Below are positions 1-4,978 of a stretch of DNA of 8,678 bases, one piece after another; the stretch's first letter is position 1, and each line of letters begins with the position of its first letter. Where the stretch lies: assembly GCA_947371715.1 (NCBI GenBank), contig CANBQQ010000113.1, positions 1 to 8,678 of the forward strand, written 5' to 3'. This stretch comes from Flavipsychrobacter stenotrophus. GTDB lineage: Bacteria; Bacteroidota; Bacteroidia; Chitinophagales; Chitinophagaceae. The notes beneath the pieces are model-generated. The model worked only from the letters and a program-made list of their open reading frames with translations. It had not been told where the DNA came from and ran no database searches. A program made the translations under genes and the position numbers.

Positions 1-36
1 AATATTTGGTTTATAGGCAATTAGGTGTCGAAAGTG

Positions 37-44
37 TAAATTTG
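37..44 (+). promoter_or_regulatory. Candidate -7 promoter element for the HU gene
   Basis: The eight bases are TAaaTTTG, an exact match to the Bacteroidota -7 consensus TAnnTTTG. A well-spaced -33 element is not evident: the nearest upstream TTTG, at 5-8, is 28 bases away. A second candidate is TTTG at 59-62, then 17 bases, then TAaggTTG at 80-87, which has one mismatch but better spacing. Either would give an A/T-rich leader of roughly 45-90 bases before the ATG at 139. In such A/T-rich DNA a chance match is quite possible. Confidence 0.35.
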
Positions 45-138
45 TAAATAACACAAAATTTGGTTCAATTATTGAATACTAAGGTTGTGAAATAGCAGTC
101 CAGCTAGTATTATTTATCATTACAATATTTAATAAAAC

Positions 139-462
139 ATGAGAAAGGCGGATATCGTTGGAAGCATAGCAGAGAAAACAGGAATACCTAAAGTGGATAT
201 CCTGGTGGCATTGGAAACATTCTTTAAGGAAGTGAAGACTTCTCTGATAGAAGGAGAGCCTGTCTATGTACGTGGTTTTGGTAGTTTTATTCTGAAGAAG
301 CGTGCGGCTAAGATCGGGCGTAACATCAAGAAGAACGTAGCGGTAGAGATACCCGAGCATTTTATTCCTGCATTTAAACCTGCCAAGGAGTTTTCTATGG
401 CGGTGAAAGACAGCAAGCATGAACTTGTTGAGAGCAGTGAGAAAGATGGCATAGAACTGTAA
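139..462 (+). CDS. HU/IHF family DNA-binding protein
   Basis: A 107-residue nucleoid-associated protein that should bind and bend DNA as a dimer. Residues 1-90 form the HU fold: an alpha-helical dimerisation half (RKADIV at 2-7, ALETFFKEV at 24-32), the family signature with VRGFGSF at 44-50, and the DNA-binding beta arm at about 53-80 ending in IPAFKPAK (76-83). The arm tip reads GRNIKKN (60-66), where classical HU/IHF has RNPxTG, so the DNA-intercalating proline is replaced by isoleucine. From family knowledge, this is common in the Bacteroidota IHF-like subgroup. Residues 91-107 are a short acidic tail, SSEKDGIEL at the end. The ATG start follows an A/T-rich leader with no Shine-Dalgarno, as usual in this phylum. 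It is the first gene of the rng-linked housekeeping cluster. Whether it is HU or IHF proper cannot be decided from sequence alone. Confidence 0.92.
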   Translation: MRKADIVGSIAEKTGIPKVDILVALETFFKEVKTSLIEGEPVYVRGFGSFILKKRAAKIGRNIKKNVAVEIPEHFIPAFKPAKEFSMAVKDSKHELVESSEKDGIEL

Positions 463-488
463 GCAAAATAAAACAAGCGTGATTTCGC

Positions 489-496
489 TACCTTTG
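489..496 (+). promoter_or_regulatory. -7 promoter element of the TPR gene
   Basis: TAccTTTG followed by CGG matches the Bacteroidota -7 consensus TAnnTTTG exactly. It lies in the 56-base gap between the HU stop codon and the TPR start, placing transcription initiation around 503 and leaving a leader of only about 15 bases before the TTG at 519. No good -33 TTG is visible at the expected distance. The downstream TPR, COX24 and possibly rng genes could be read from it, independently of HU. Confidence 0.55.
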
Positions 497-518
497 CGGA
501 AACAAGAAAACAATTCCA

Positions 519-1376
519 TTGAAGGCAGTACATTATATCACACTAGCATCAGCAACAATATTAATCGCTCTTTTATACTGGGGAGGTAATACCATACCGC
601 CGCTGAAGAAACATGATCACGATCATCAACCTCAGCAAGGTGGCATGGCCCAGGGTCCTAACACCATGAAGCCCGCCTCTTTCGACTCTTTATTAGCCGC
701 ATCAAAGAAGTTGCTCCCGAAAACGGCAGCTGATACGGTGAAGACCATTGAAAATGAACTTACGGCCATGCGCGACTCTTCGCGTATGGCTTCTGTTTTT
801 GTACGCCTGTCGGGTGTATACGAACGTAATAAACAATTTCCCATCGCCGCCTATTTTTCAGGAAAAGCAGGAAAGTTGGAGAAGTCAGCAAAAGATCTTA
901 CTTTTGCAGGCCAAATATTTTTGCAGCTAATGCAAGACGAACATTCGCCGTCTGTGCAGTTGTGGGAAGCGGGAGAGGCAGTGAGTTGCCTGGAGCAGTC
1001 TGCGCAGATAGATCCTAATAACGAAGATACTAAACTGGCACTTGCAACAGCATATATAGAGGGTTCGGGAGAACCAATGAAGGGAGTTGCTATACTAAGG
1101 GCAATAACCGCAGAGAAGCCTGAAGATATTCCAGCTAACATGTTGTTGGGAAGAATGTCGATACAGTCGGGCCAATTTGATAAAGCTGTAAAACGCTTTG
1201 AAACAGTATTGAAAGTAGAACCGAGTAATTCTGAGGCCATGTATTTCCTGGCGCAGGCATATGAGGGGTTAGGTAATAAAGAGAAAACAATTGAGTTGCT
1301 GGAGCGTTGTAAGACATTGGTGAATAAGCCTGATTTCAGCAAGGAGATTGACAGAAAGATAAATTCATTGAAGTAA
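519..1376 (+). CDS. Membrane-anchored tetratricopeptide repeat protein
   Basis: A 285-residue protein with one N-terminal membrane helix (about residues 5-22, ITLASATILIALLYWGG) and an extracytoplasmic or periplasmic TPR body. A short His/Asp-rich linker (KKHDHDHQ, about 30-37) follows the helix. TPR-like helix pairs are visible at about 88-120, 148-185 and 190-275. The clearest repeat is around 215-250, with GQFDKAVKRFETVLKVEPSN followed by AMYFLAQAYEGLGN. TPRs are protein-interaction scaffolds, and the partner is unknown. The start is a TTG: an in-frame TGA at 480-482 and the absence of any ATG or GTG before 519 leave no better choice. The first internal ATG, at about residue 43, would delete the membrane helix. 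Proteins of this type commonly sit between HU and rng in Bacteroidota; this is recall of the family, not a search result. Confidence 0.85.
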   Translation: MKAVHYITLASATILIALLYWGGNTIPPLKKHDHDHQPQQGGMAQGPNTMKPASFDSLLAASKKLLPKTAADTVKTIENELTAMRDSSRMASVFVRLSGVYERNKQFPIAAYFSGKAGKLEKSAKDLTFAGQIFLQLMQDEHSPSVQLWEAGEAVSCLEQSAQIDPNNEDTKLALATAYIEGSGEPMKGVAILRAITAEKPEDIPANMLLGRMSIQSGQFDKAVKRFETVLKVEPSNSEAMYFLAQAYEGLGNKEKTIELLERCKTLVNKPDFSKEIDRKINSLK

Positions 1377-1394
1377 ACTTAAAATCATACAATT

Positions 1395-1487
1395 ATGCCT
1401 TGCGGTAAAAAAAGAAAAAGACATAAAATAGCTACCCACAAACGTAAGAAACGCTTGAGAAAAAACCGTCATAAGAAGAACAAGTAG
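1395..1487 (+). CDS. COX24/AURKAIP1-domain small ribosomal protein (bS22-like)
   Basis: A 30-residue, extremely basic peptide beginning MPCGKKRKRHKIATHKRKK and ending RHKKNK, with well over half its residues Lys, Arg or His. It matches the short Bacteroidota proteins annotated as AURKAIP1/COX24-domain proteins, which are related to mitochondrial mS38 and to actinobacterial bS22, a component of the small ribosomal subunit. A structural role at the ribosome is inferred from those relatives. It starts 18 bases after the TPR stop, so the two genes are probably co-transcribed. Its length is normal for the family, so it is not a truncation. Genes this small are easily missed by automated callers. 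Confidence 0.85.
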   Translation: MPCGKKRKRHKIATHKRKKRLRKNRHKKNK

Positions 1488-1523
1488 TATTCACTACCAA
1501 ATTATCTTCCCAAAGCCTTTAAT

Positions 1524-1578
1524 TGCATTCACACGCCTTGCCGTTGCACTATGTGCATAAGTAAGGTGTGTGAGTGTA
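1524..1578 (+). other. Long hairpin between the COX24 gene and rng
   Basis: The arms 1526-1539 (CATTCACACGCCTT) and 1563-1576 (AAGGTGTGTGAGTG) pair over 14 positions with two G-U pairs, and can extend to 1524 and 1578. The loop contains a second perfect five-pair stem, TGCAC 1545-1549 with GTGCA 1553-1557, closed by a three-base loop. The 3' arm is followed by TTATTGCAGG, not a T-run, so this is not a typical intrinsic terminator. It may be a structured 3' end for the upstream mRNA, a processing site, or part of a long rng leader. Confidence 0.55.
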
Positions 1579-1612
1579 TTATTGCAGGATTTACTAGAGG
1601 TCTCCACATATT

Positions 1613-1620
1613 CATATTTG
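1613..1620 (+). promoter_or_regulatory. Possible -7 promoter element of rng
   Basis: CATATTTG followed by CGG differs from the TAnnTTTG consensus only in its first base. It would start transcription near 1628, giving an rng leader of about 62 bases that begins almost exactly at the 1630-1666 hairpin. No well-placed -33 TTG was found, so rng could instead be read from the upstream TPR promoter. Confidence 0.3.
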
Positions 1621-1629
1621 CGGCTGTCC

Positions 1630-1666
1630 CATCCCTCCCCATGCAAATAGGGGCGCTAACGGGATG
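1630..1666 (+). other. Two-tier hairpin in the rng 5' leader
   Basis: The outer stem CATCCC (1630-1635) pairs perfectly with GGGATG (1661-1666). The inner stem CCCC (1637-1640) pairs with GGGG (1650-1653) around a nine-base loop. A one-base bulge on the 5' side and a seven-base internal strand on the 3' side separate the two stems. It ends 23 bases before the rng ATG. Leader structure upstream of an RNase E/G gene suggests control of message stability or feedback cleavage, as known for E. coli rne, but here that is inference. Confidence 0.5.
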
Positions 1667-1689
1667 ATATTTGGTTAAAAGACGGCAGA

Positions 1690-3249
1690 ATGAACAAAGA
1701 ATTAATTATTAATGCATCTGGTGAGGGTGTAGAGATAGCCTTGTTGGAAGACAAGAAGCTGGTCGAACTTCACTATGAGCGTGGAACAAATCAGTTTGCC
1801 GTAGGAGATCTATACCTGGGCAGGATAAAAAAACTGATGCCACAGCTTAATGCGGTGTTTGTAGATGTTGGGTACGAAAAAGACGCATTTCTCTCTTATA
1901 CTGATCTGAGTCCATACCTGCGCTCTCTTATAAAATTCAGTAAGCAATCGGTAGACGGCAATCCTAGCTGGGGTGAACACTTCGGCAGTTTCAAGAACGA
2001 GGCAGAAATACTGAAGAACGGTAAAATAACTGAAGTATTTAACGGGAAACCGGAAGTGCTGGTACAGGTATTTAAAGAGCCGATCTCTTCAAAAGGCCCA
2101 AGACTGAGCTGCGAAATATCATTACCGGGAAGGTTTGTGGTAGTTACGCCATTTAACGATGTGGTAGCTATATCGAGAAAGATACATTCAGCAGATGAGC
2201 GTAAGCGCCTGCAGCGGATAGTAGAAAGCATAAAGCCCAAGAATTTTGGTGTGATAGTGCGTACTGCCGCTGAAGGTAAGAACACAGCTGAGTTGCATGC
2301 GGATATACTGGAGCTGGAGAAAATGTGGAAGACGATACAGCGGAATCTGAAAGGCGCGAAAGCCCCGCAGATGATACTGAGCGAGCAGGATAAGACCACT
2401 TCTATATTAAGAGATCTGCTGAGTGTGAGCTTTCAGAAAGTGGTGATCAACGATAAGAAGATCATGACCGAGATGAAGGACTACATATCTCGTATTGCTC
2501 CTGAGCAGGCCGAGATAGTAAGTCTGCACACAGCACAGCAACCCATATTTGAGACCTACGGTATAAGCAAGCAGGTGAAGGCGGCATTCGGTAAAACGGT
2601 GAACCTGAGCAGCGGTGCTTACCTGATCATAGAGCATACTGAAGCACTACACGTTATAGACGTGAACAGTGGTACCCGCCATGCGGAAGCAGGACAGGAA
2701 CAGAATGCGATAATGACCAACCTTGAAGCTGCGGCAGAAATAGCCCGGCAGATGAGGTTAAGGGATCTTGGAGGTATCATTATCATTGACTTCATAGACA
2801 TGAAGCTACCGGAGCATAAGAAGCAGCTGGTAGAGGCTATGGAAGAACTGATGGCGACCGATAGAGCCAAGCATACGGTATTGCCGATATCTAAATTCGG
2901 GTTAATGCAGATAACGCGCCAGCGCCTGCGCCCTGAGCTGAACATATCTACAGCCGAGAATTGCCCTACCTGCAAGGGTACAGGTAAAATAGGCCCGTCG
3001 ATATTGCTGGCAGATGATATAGAAAAAGACTTTAAATACCTGGTAAATCAGGGACATAAAGACCTGGTGCTGCATGTACACCCGATTGTGGAAGGTTACC
3101 TTACCAAGGGTACTATACTGAAACCATCGATAGTGAAGAAGTGGGCCAAGGCCGCCAAAGTAAAAATGAAGGTAGTGATAGATAACGCCTCTCCACTAAC
3201 CGAATACAATTTTTACGATGCGCATACCAATGACATGATCAAGCTCTAA
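1690..3249 (+). CDS. rng: Rne/Rng family endoribonuclease (RNase G)
   Basis: A 519-residue single-strand-specific endoribonuclease of the RNase E/G family, acting in rRNA maturation and mRNA turnover in the cytoplasm. The order is an N-terminal RNase H-like part with an embedded S1 RNA-binding domain (about 36-125), a 5'-sensor region with the conserved Arg-Thr pair R191-T192 (VIVRTAAEGK), and the DNase I-like catalytic region. Predicted metal-binding aspartates are D324 (HVIDVNSGTR) and D367 (IIIIDFIDM). The Zn-link is CPTC at 425-428. The spacings of 43 and 58 residues between these sites equal those of E. coli RNase E. There is no long C-terminal scaffold, so the protein is RNase G-like in size (E. 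coli RNase G 489, RNase E 1061 residues). It appears intact and ends FYDAHTNDMIKL. The same ending is partly repeated 1500 bases downstream. Confidence 0.96.
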   Translation: MNKELIINASGEGVEIALLEDKKLVELHYERGTNQFAVGDLYLGRIKKLMPQLNAVFVDVGYEKDAFLSYTDLSPYLRSLIKFSKQSVDGNPSWGEHFGSFKNEAEILKNGKITEVFNGKPEVLVQVFKEPISSKGPRLSCEISLPGRFVVVTPFNDVVAISRKIHSADERKRLQRIVESIKPKNFGVIVRTAAEGKNTAELHADILELEKMWKTIQRNLKGAKAPQMILSEQDKTTSILRDLLSVSFQKVVINDKKIMTEMKDYISRIAPEQAEIVSLHTAQQPIFETYGISKQVKAAFGKTVNLSSGAYLIIEHTEALHVIDVNSGTRHAEAGQEQNAIMTNLEAAAEIARQMRLRDLGGIIIIDFIDMKLPEHKKQLVEAMEELMATDRAKHTVLPISKFGLMQITRQRLRPELNISTAENCPTCKGTGKIGPSILLADDIEKDFKYLVNQGHKDLVLHVHPIVEGYLTKGTILKPSIVKKWAKAAKVKMKVVIDNASPLTEYNFYDAHTNDMIKL

Positions 3250-3323
3250 ATGATCTGTAATTGACAAGAAATTTATAAGGCCCGTTGCTGTTGCAACGGG
3301 CCTTTGTTTTTGGGTGTATAAAC
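3181..3323 (+). repeat. Upstream direct repeat: rng 3' end plus terminator, copy 1
   Basis: This stretch contains the last 22 codons of rng, its stop, the 3' untranslated region and the terminator, and ends GGGTGTATAAAC. It recurs at 4681-4825. In the coding part 57 of 69 bases match. In the noncoding part 73 of 74 aligned bases match, plus a two-base length difference in the terminator T-run. Beyond the final TATAAAC the two copies diverge. The repeats enclose the MarR-like/nucleotidyltransferase module. Confidence 0.93.
3277..3311 (+). terminator. Intrinsic terminator of rng
   Basis: A perfect 12-base-pair stem (AAGGCCCGTTGC 3277-3288 with GCAACGGGCCTT 3293-3304), a four-base loop TGTT, and a T-rich tail TGTTTTT. 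It lies 28 bases after the rng stop codon and should isolate rng transcription from the module downstream. Confidence 0.93.
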
Positions 3324-3369
3324 TGATGATTCTGACCGAGGGAATGTTTCATTTAAATAATATAATTCA

Positions 3370-3389
3370 CGATTTGTAAATCGCAAATC
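3370..3389 (+). promoter_or_regulatory. Palindromic operator candidate of the two-gene module
   Basis: CGATTT-GT-AAATCG (3370-3383) is a palindrome with perfect six-base arms. It is immediately followed by a further half-site, so that GATTTG (3371-3376) also pairs with CAAATC (3384-3389). The site lies just upstream of the -7 element at 3401 and includes the only nearby TTTG usable as a -33 box (3373-3376). Such placement fits negative autoregulation by the winged-helix protein encoded first in the module, as shown for AbiEi-type antitoxins. The binding itself is inferred. Confidence 0.5.
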
Positions 3390-3400
3390 AAAAATATCAT

Positions 3401-3408
3401 TATATTTG
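3401..3408 (+). promoter_or_regulatory. -7 promoter element of the MarR-like/nucleotidyltransferase module
   Basis: TAtaTTTG matches the Bacteroidota TAnnTTTG consensus exactly. TTTG at 3373-3376 lies 24 bases upstream and could serve as the -33 element, slightly further away than usual. The ATG at 3425 is 16 bases after the element, so the transcript would have a very short leader or be nearly leaderless. Confidence 0.55.
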
Positions 3409-3424
3409 TAGGGAAATTGTTGTT

Positions 3425-3922
3425 ATGCGACCTCAAGACATAGTTATACTATTAAAGATTCTTTGTTACGGCAATAAAAGTTGGTACAGTAAGACACTAG
3501 CAAATGATCTGAATTTAAGTCCAGCTGAAATTTCATCATCTTTAAACAGAAGTGTAAATTCCGGCCTTTTAGATTCAGACAAGAAGAAGGTTAGAAAACA
3601 AGCGTTATTTGAGTTTATCATATACGGTTTGCAGTATGTTTTTCCACAAAGACCGGGTGAAATTGCAAGGGGGTTACCTACTGCATTGAGTCACCCGTTT
3701 ATGAAGAGACACTTTGTATCTGAGCAGCAATATGTATGGCCTGATGCAGCAAGTGATGAAAAAGGCTTTTCAATGCAGCCATTGTATGCCGGAGTAGCAA
3801 GTGCAGCAAAGAAAGATGATAAGTTGTACCTGATGCTTGCATTGATTGACGTGTTAAGGTCAGGAAAAACCAGAGAAAGAAAACTTGCCATAACAGAGCT
3901 TGAAAAACTGATAAATCAATGA
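3425..3922 (+). CDS. MarR-like winged-helix regulator, putative antitoxin partner
   Basis: A 165-residue protein with an N-terminal winged helix-turn-helix. Helices around residues 4-14 (DIVILLKILCY) and 20-50 (LANDLNLSPAEISSSLNRSVNSGLL) give the MarR/ArsR-like pattern in which the recognition helix is about 33-45. A basic wing (DKKKVRKQ, 52-59) follows. The middle contains YVFPQRPGEIARGLPTA (about 72-88), which I recall as a conserved stretch in a family of HTH proteins encoded beside nucleotidyltransferases. The C-terminal third is helical (KLYLMLALIDVLRSGKTRERKLAITELEKL). It overlaps the following gene by four bases (ATGA), implying translational coupling. It probably represses its own promoter and may neutralise the partner protein. 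It is shorter than typical AbiEi and is not confidently AbiEi. GC content is visibly lower than in rng, suggesting acquisition. Confidence 0.78.
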   Translation: MRPQDIVILLKILCYGNKSWYSKTLANDLNLSPAEISSSLNRSVNSGLLDSDKKKVRKQALFEFIIYGLQYVFPQRPGEIARGLPTALSHPFMKRHFVSEQQYVWPDAASDEKGFSMQPLYAGVASAAKKDDKLYLMLALIDVLRSGKTRERKLAITELEKLINQ

Positions 3923-4608
3923 GCCATCAAAGGAACTTAGTGAGAATAAAGGGCGTATATAACGCGCTTGGTGAATTGAGAGACACAGTAGCTTTTGTAG
4001 GTGGGGCAACAGTTTCTCTATATACAGACAGGCCGGATCAAGCAGATGTGAGGCCGACTGATGATATAGATGTTTTGATTGAAATTGGTACTTATATAGA
4101 GTACACTAAAATACAAGCCAGACTAAGTGAATTGAATTTTCACCCTGATCAGGAATCAAAAGTAATTTGCAGGTATAAATATCAAGGGTTAATTGTTGAT
4201 ATTATGCCAACAGATGAATCTGTGCTTGGCTTTAGTAACAAATGGTACAAAGAAGGATTTGCAAACCTACATAGGTACAGGATAGATGAAATAACAGAAG
4301 TAAATATTTTTTCAGCTCCTTACTTCATTGCCAGTAAAATTGAAGCTTTCAAAGGCAGAGGGCATAATGATGGTCGGTTTAGCCAGGATTTTGAGGATAT
4401 TGTTTTTGTTTTAGATAACAGAAAGAATATATGGGATGAATTCAAAGCAACTAGTAATGATTTGAGCAGTTATTTAAAAGTGGAGTTTTCAACATTATTG
4501 AATAATCCCAATTTTGATGAGTGGTTATCAGCGCACATGGAGTATGCAACAGCAACAGCAAGAGCAAATATGATTATCAAATCAATGAGAGATTTTGTTG
4601 ACTATTAA
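3919..4608 (+). CDS. AbiEii/MNT-like nucleotidyltransferase, putative toxin
   Basis: A 229-residue protein of the DNA polymerase beta-like nucleotidyltransferase superfamily. Visible motifs are FVGGATVSLYT (26-36) with the catalytic GG, TDDIDVLIEI (47-56) with D49 and D51 as predicted metal ligands, and a third acidic residue D94 in LIVDIMP. An AbiEii-type motif IV follows, SKIEAFKGRG then DFEDIVF, with K140, R147, D157 and D160. All motifs look intact, so an active enzyme is expected. In AbiE and MenT/MNT systems such enzymes transfer nucleotides to RNA, tRNA or protein and arrest growth, often in phage defence. The substrate here is unknown. The C-terminal part (about 170-229) is mostly helical. 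It starts inside the stop codon of the regulator gene. The terminator in the downstream rng repeat (4777-4813) is the first one after it. GC is about 28-38% in lines counted by hand, against 48-50% in rng. Confidence 0.8.
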   Translation: MSHQRNLVRIKGVYNALGELRDTVAFVGGATVSLYTDRPDQADVRPTDDIDVLIEIGTYIEYTKIQARLSELNFHPDQESKVICRYKYQGLIVDIMPTDESVLGFSNKWYKEGFANLHRYRIDEITEVNIFSAPYFIASKIEAFKGRGHNDGRFSQDFEDIVFVLDNRKNIWDEFKATSNDLSSYLKVEFSTLLNNPNFDEWLSAHMEYATATARANMIIKSMRDFVDY

Positions 4609-4650
4609 TACGTATAAATAGATACGAGCTAATGTCGTTTCATGTAGTTG

Positions 4651-4749
4651 TTATGAAAACCCGACTGGAGATATTGTTGGGATAATCATTCACCGCTTAC
4701 GGAATACAATTTTTATGATGCCCATGCCAATGACATGATCAAGCTCTGA
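4651..4749 (+). pseudogene. 3' remnant of a second rng allele
   Basis: From 4681 the reading frame gives DNHSPLTEYNFYDAHANDMIKL and a TGA stop, against DNASPLTEYNFYDAHTNDMIKL and TAA in the intact rng. Eight of the twelve base differences fall at third positions or swap TAA for TGA, leaving only two amino-acid changes. This fragment therefore evolved under coding constraint before being cut off. Upstream, 4657-4680 translates as KTRLEILL, a conservative match to KVKMKVVI at the same place in RNase G. One extra G at about 4679-4680 breaks the frame. Nothing recognisable remains before about 4651. Confidence 0.75.
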
Positions 4750-4825
4750 ATGATCTGTAATTGACAAGAAATTTATAAGGCCCGTTGCTGATGCAACGGG
4801 CCTTTGTTTTTTTGGGTGTATAAAC
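4681..4825 (+). repeat. Downstream direct repeat: rng 3' end plus terminator, copy 2
   Basis: The partner of 3181-3323, offset by exactly 1500 bases at its start. The noncoding half is almost identical to copy 1, while the coding half has 12 differences in 69 bases. Differences in the noncoding part are one loop base in the terminator (TGAT for TGTT) and two extra Ts in its tail. Confidence 0.93.
4777..4813 (+). terminator. Intrinsic terminator, now serving the two-gene module
   Basis: The same 12-base-pair stem as the rng terminator (4777-4788 with 4793-4804), loop TGAT, then TG and seven Ts. It is the first terminator after the nucleotidyltransferase gene. An A/T-rich flank on the other side (AATTTATAA) could also stop leftward transcription from the minus-strand gene ending at 4979. 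Confidence 0.88.
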
Positions 4826-4899
4826 GAATACGTCCTGATGGGTTTTGTCATAAGACCACATCTGCGGAAATTTCAATTAATTAATTATTTTGGTGAATT

Positions 4900-4974
4900 A
4901 TGAAAAACACAGATTTAGTTAGGTTAATGGTAGAACGTGGGCAGCTTTTTTGCATTTATAGCAATTCCCTTTAG
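4900..4974 (+). CDS. Short peptide ORF, possibly a gene remnant
   Basis: An ATG-initiated frame of 24 codons (starts MKNTDLVRLMVERGQLF, ends TAG) after an A/T-rich stretch. The sequence looks like the beginning of a real protein that then runs into a stop, which would fit a decayed gene. No family is recognised. It ends four bases before the stop codon of the convergent minus-strand gene. It could equally be a chance frame. Confidence 0.2.
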   Translation: MKNTDLVRLMVERGQLFCIYSNSL

Positions 4975-4978
4975 CTAA

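Larger units (their letters stand above)
3324..4680 (+). other. Inserted segment between two copies of the rng 3' end
   Basis: This is the unique sequence between the aligned direct repeats. It carries the operator and promoter, the regulator and nucleotidyltransferase genes, and about 40 bases after them before recognisable rng-like sequence resumes near 4651. It contains no integrase, transposase, tRNA or terminal inverted repeat. Low GC compared with rng and the bracketing repeats support horizontal acquisition, but the route is not visible. Homologous recombination with a foreign rng locus and integration into the rng 3' end by an element supplying its recombinase elsewhere both fit. Confidence 0.6.

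Noticed and set aside
79..533. Long minus-strand frames opposite the HU gene
   Set aside because: They lie antisense to a clear HU-family gene and their translations show no recognisable domain.
1896..2975. Several minus-strand frames inside rng
   Set aside because: RNase G is intact with all catalytic motifs on the plus strand; the opposite frames are low-complexity Ser/Cys-rich shadows.
3425..3922. Classical AbiEi antitoxin assignment
   Set aside because: The protein is shorter and I could not see the typical AbiEi C-terminal domain, so only a MarR-like winged-helix call is made.
3181..4825. Insertion sequence or composite transposon
   Set aside because: No transposase, terminal inverted repeats or short target duplication; the flanking repeats are rng 3' ends, not IS ends.
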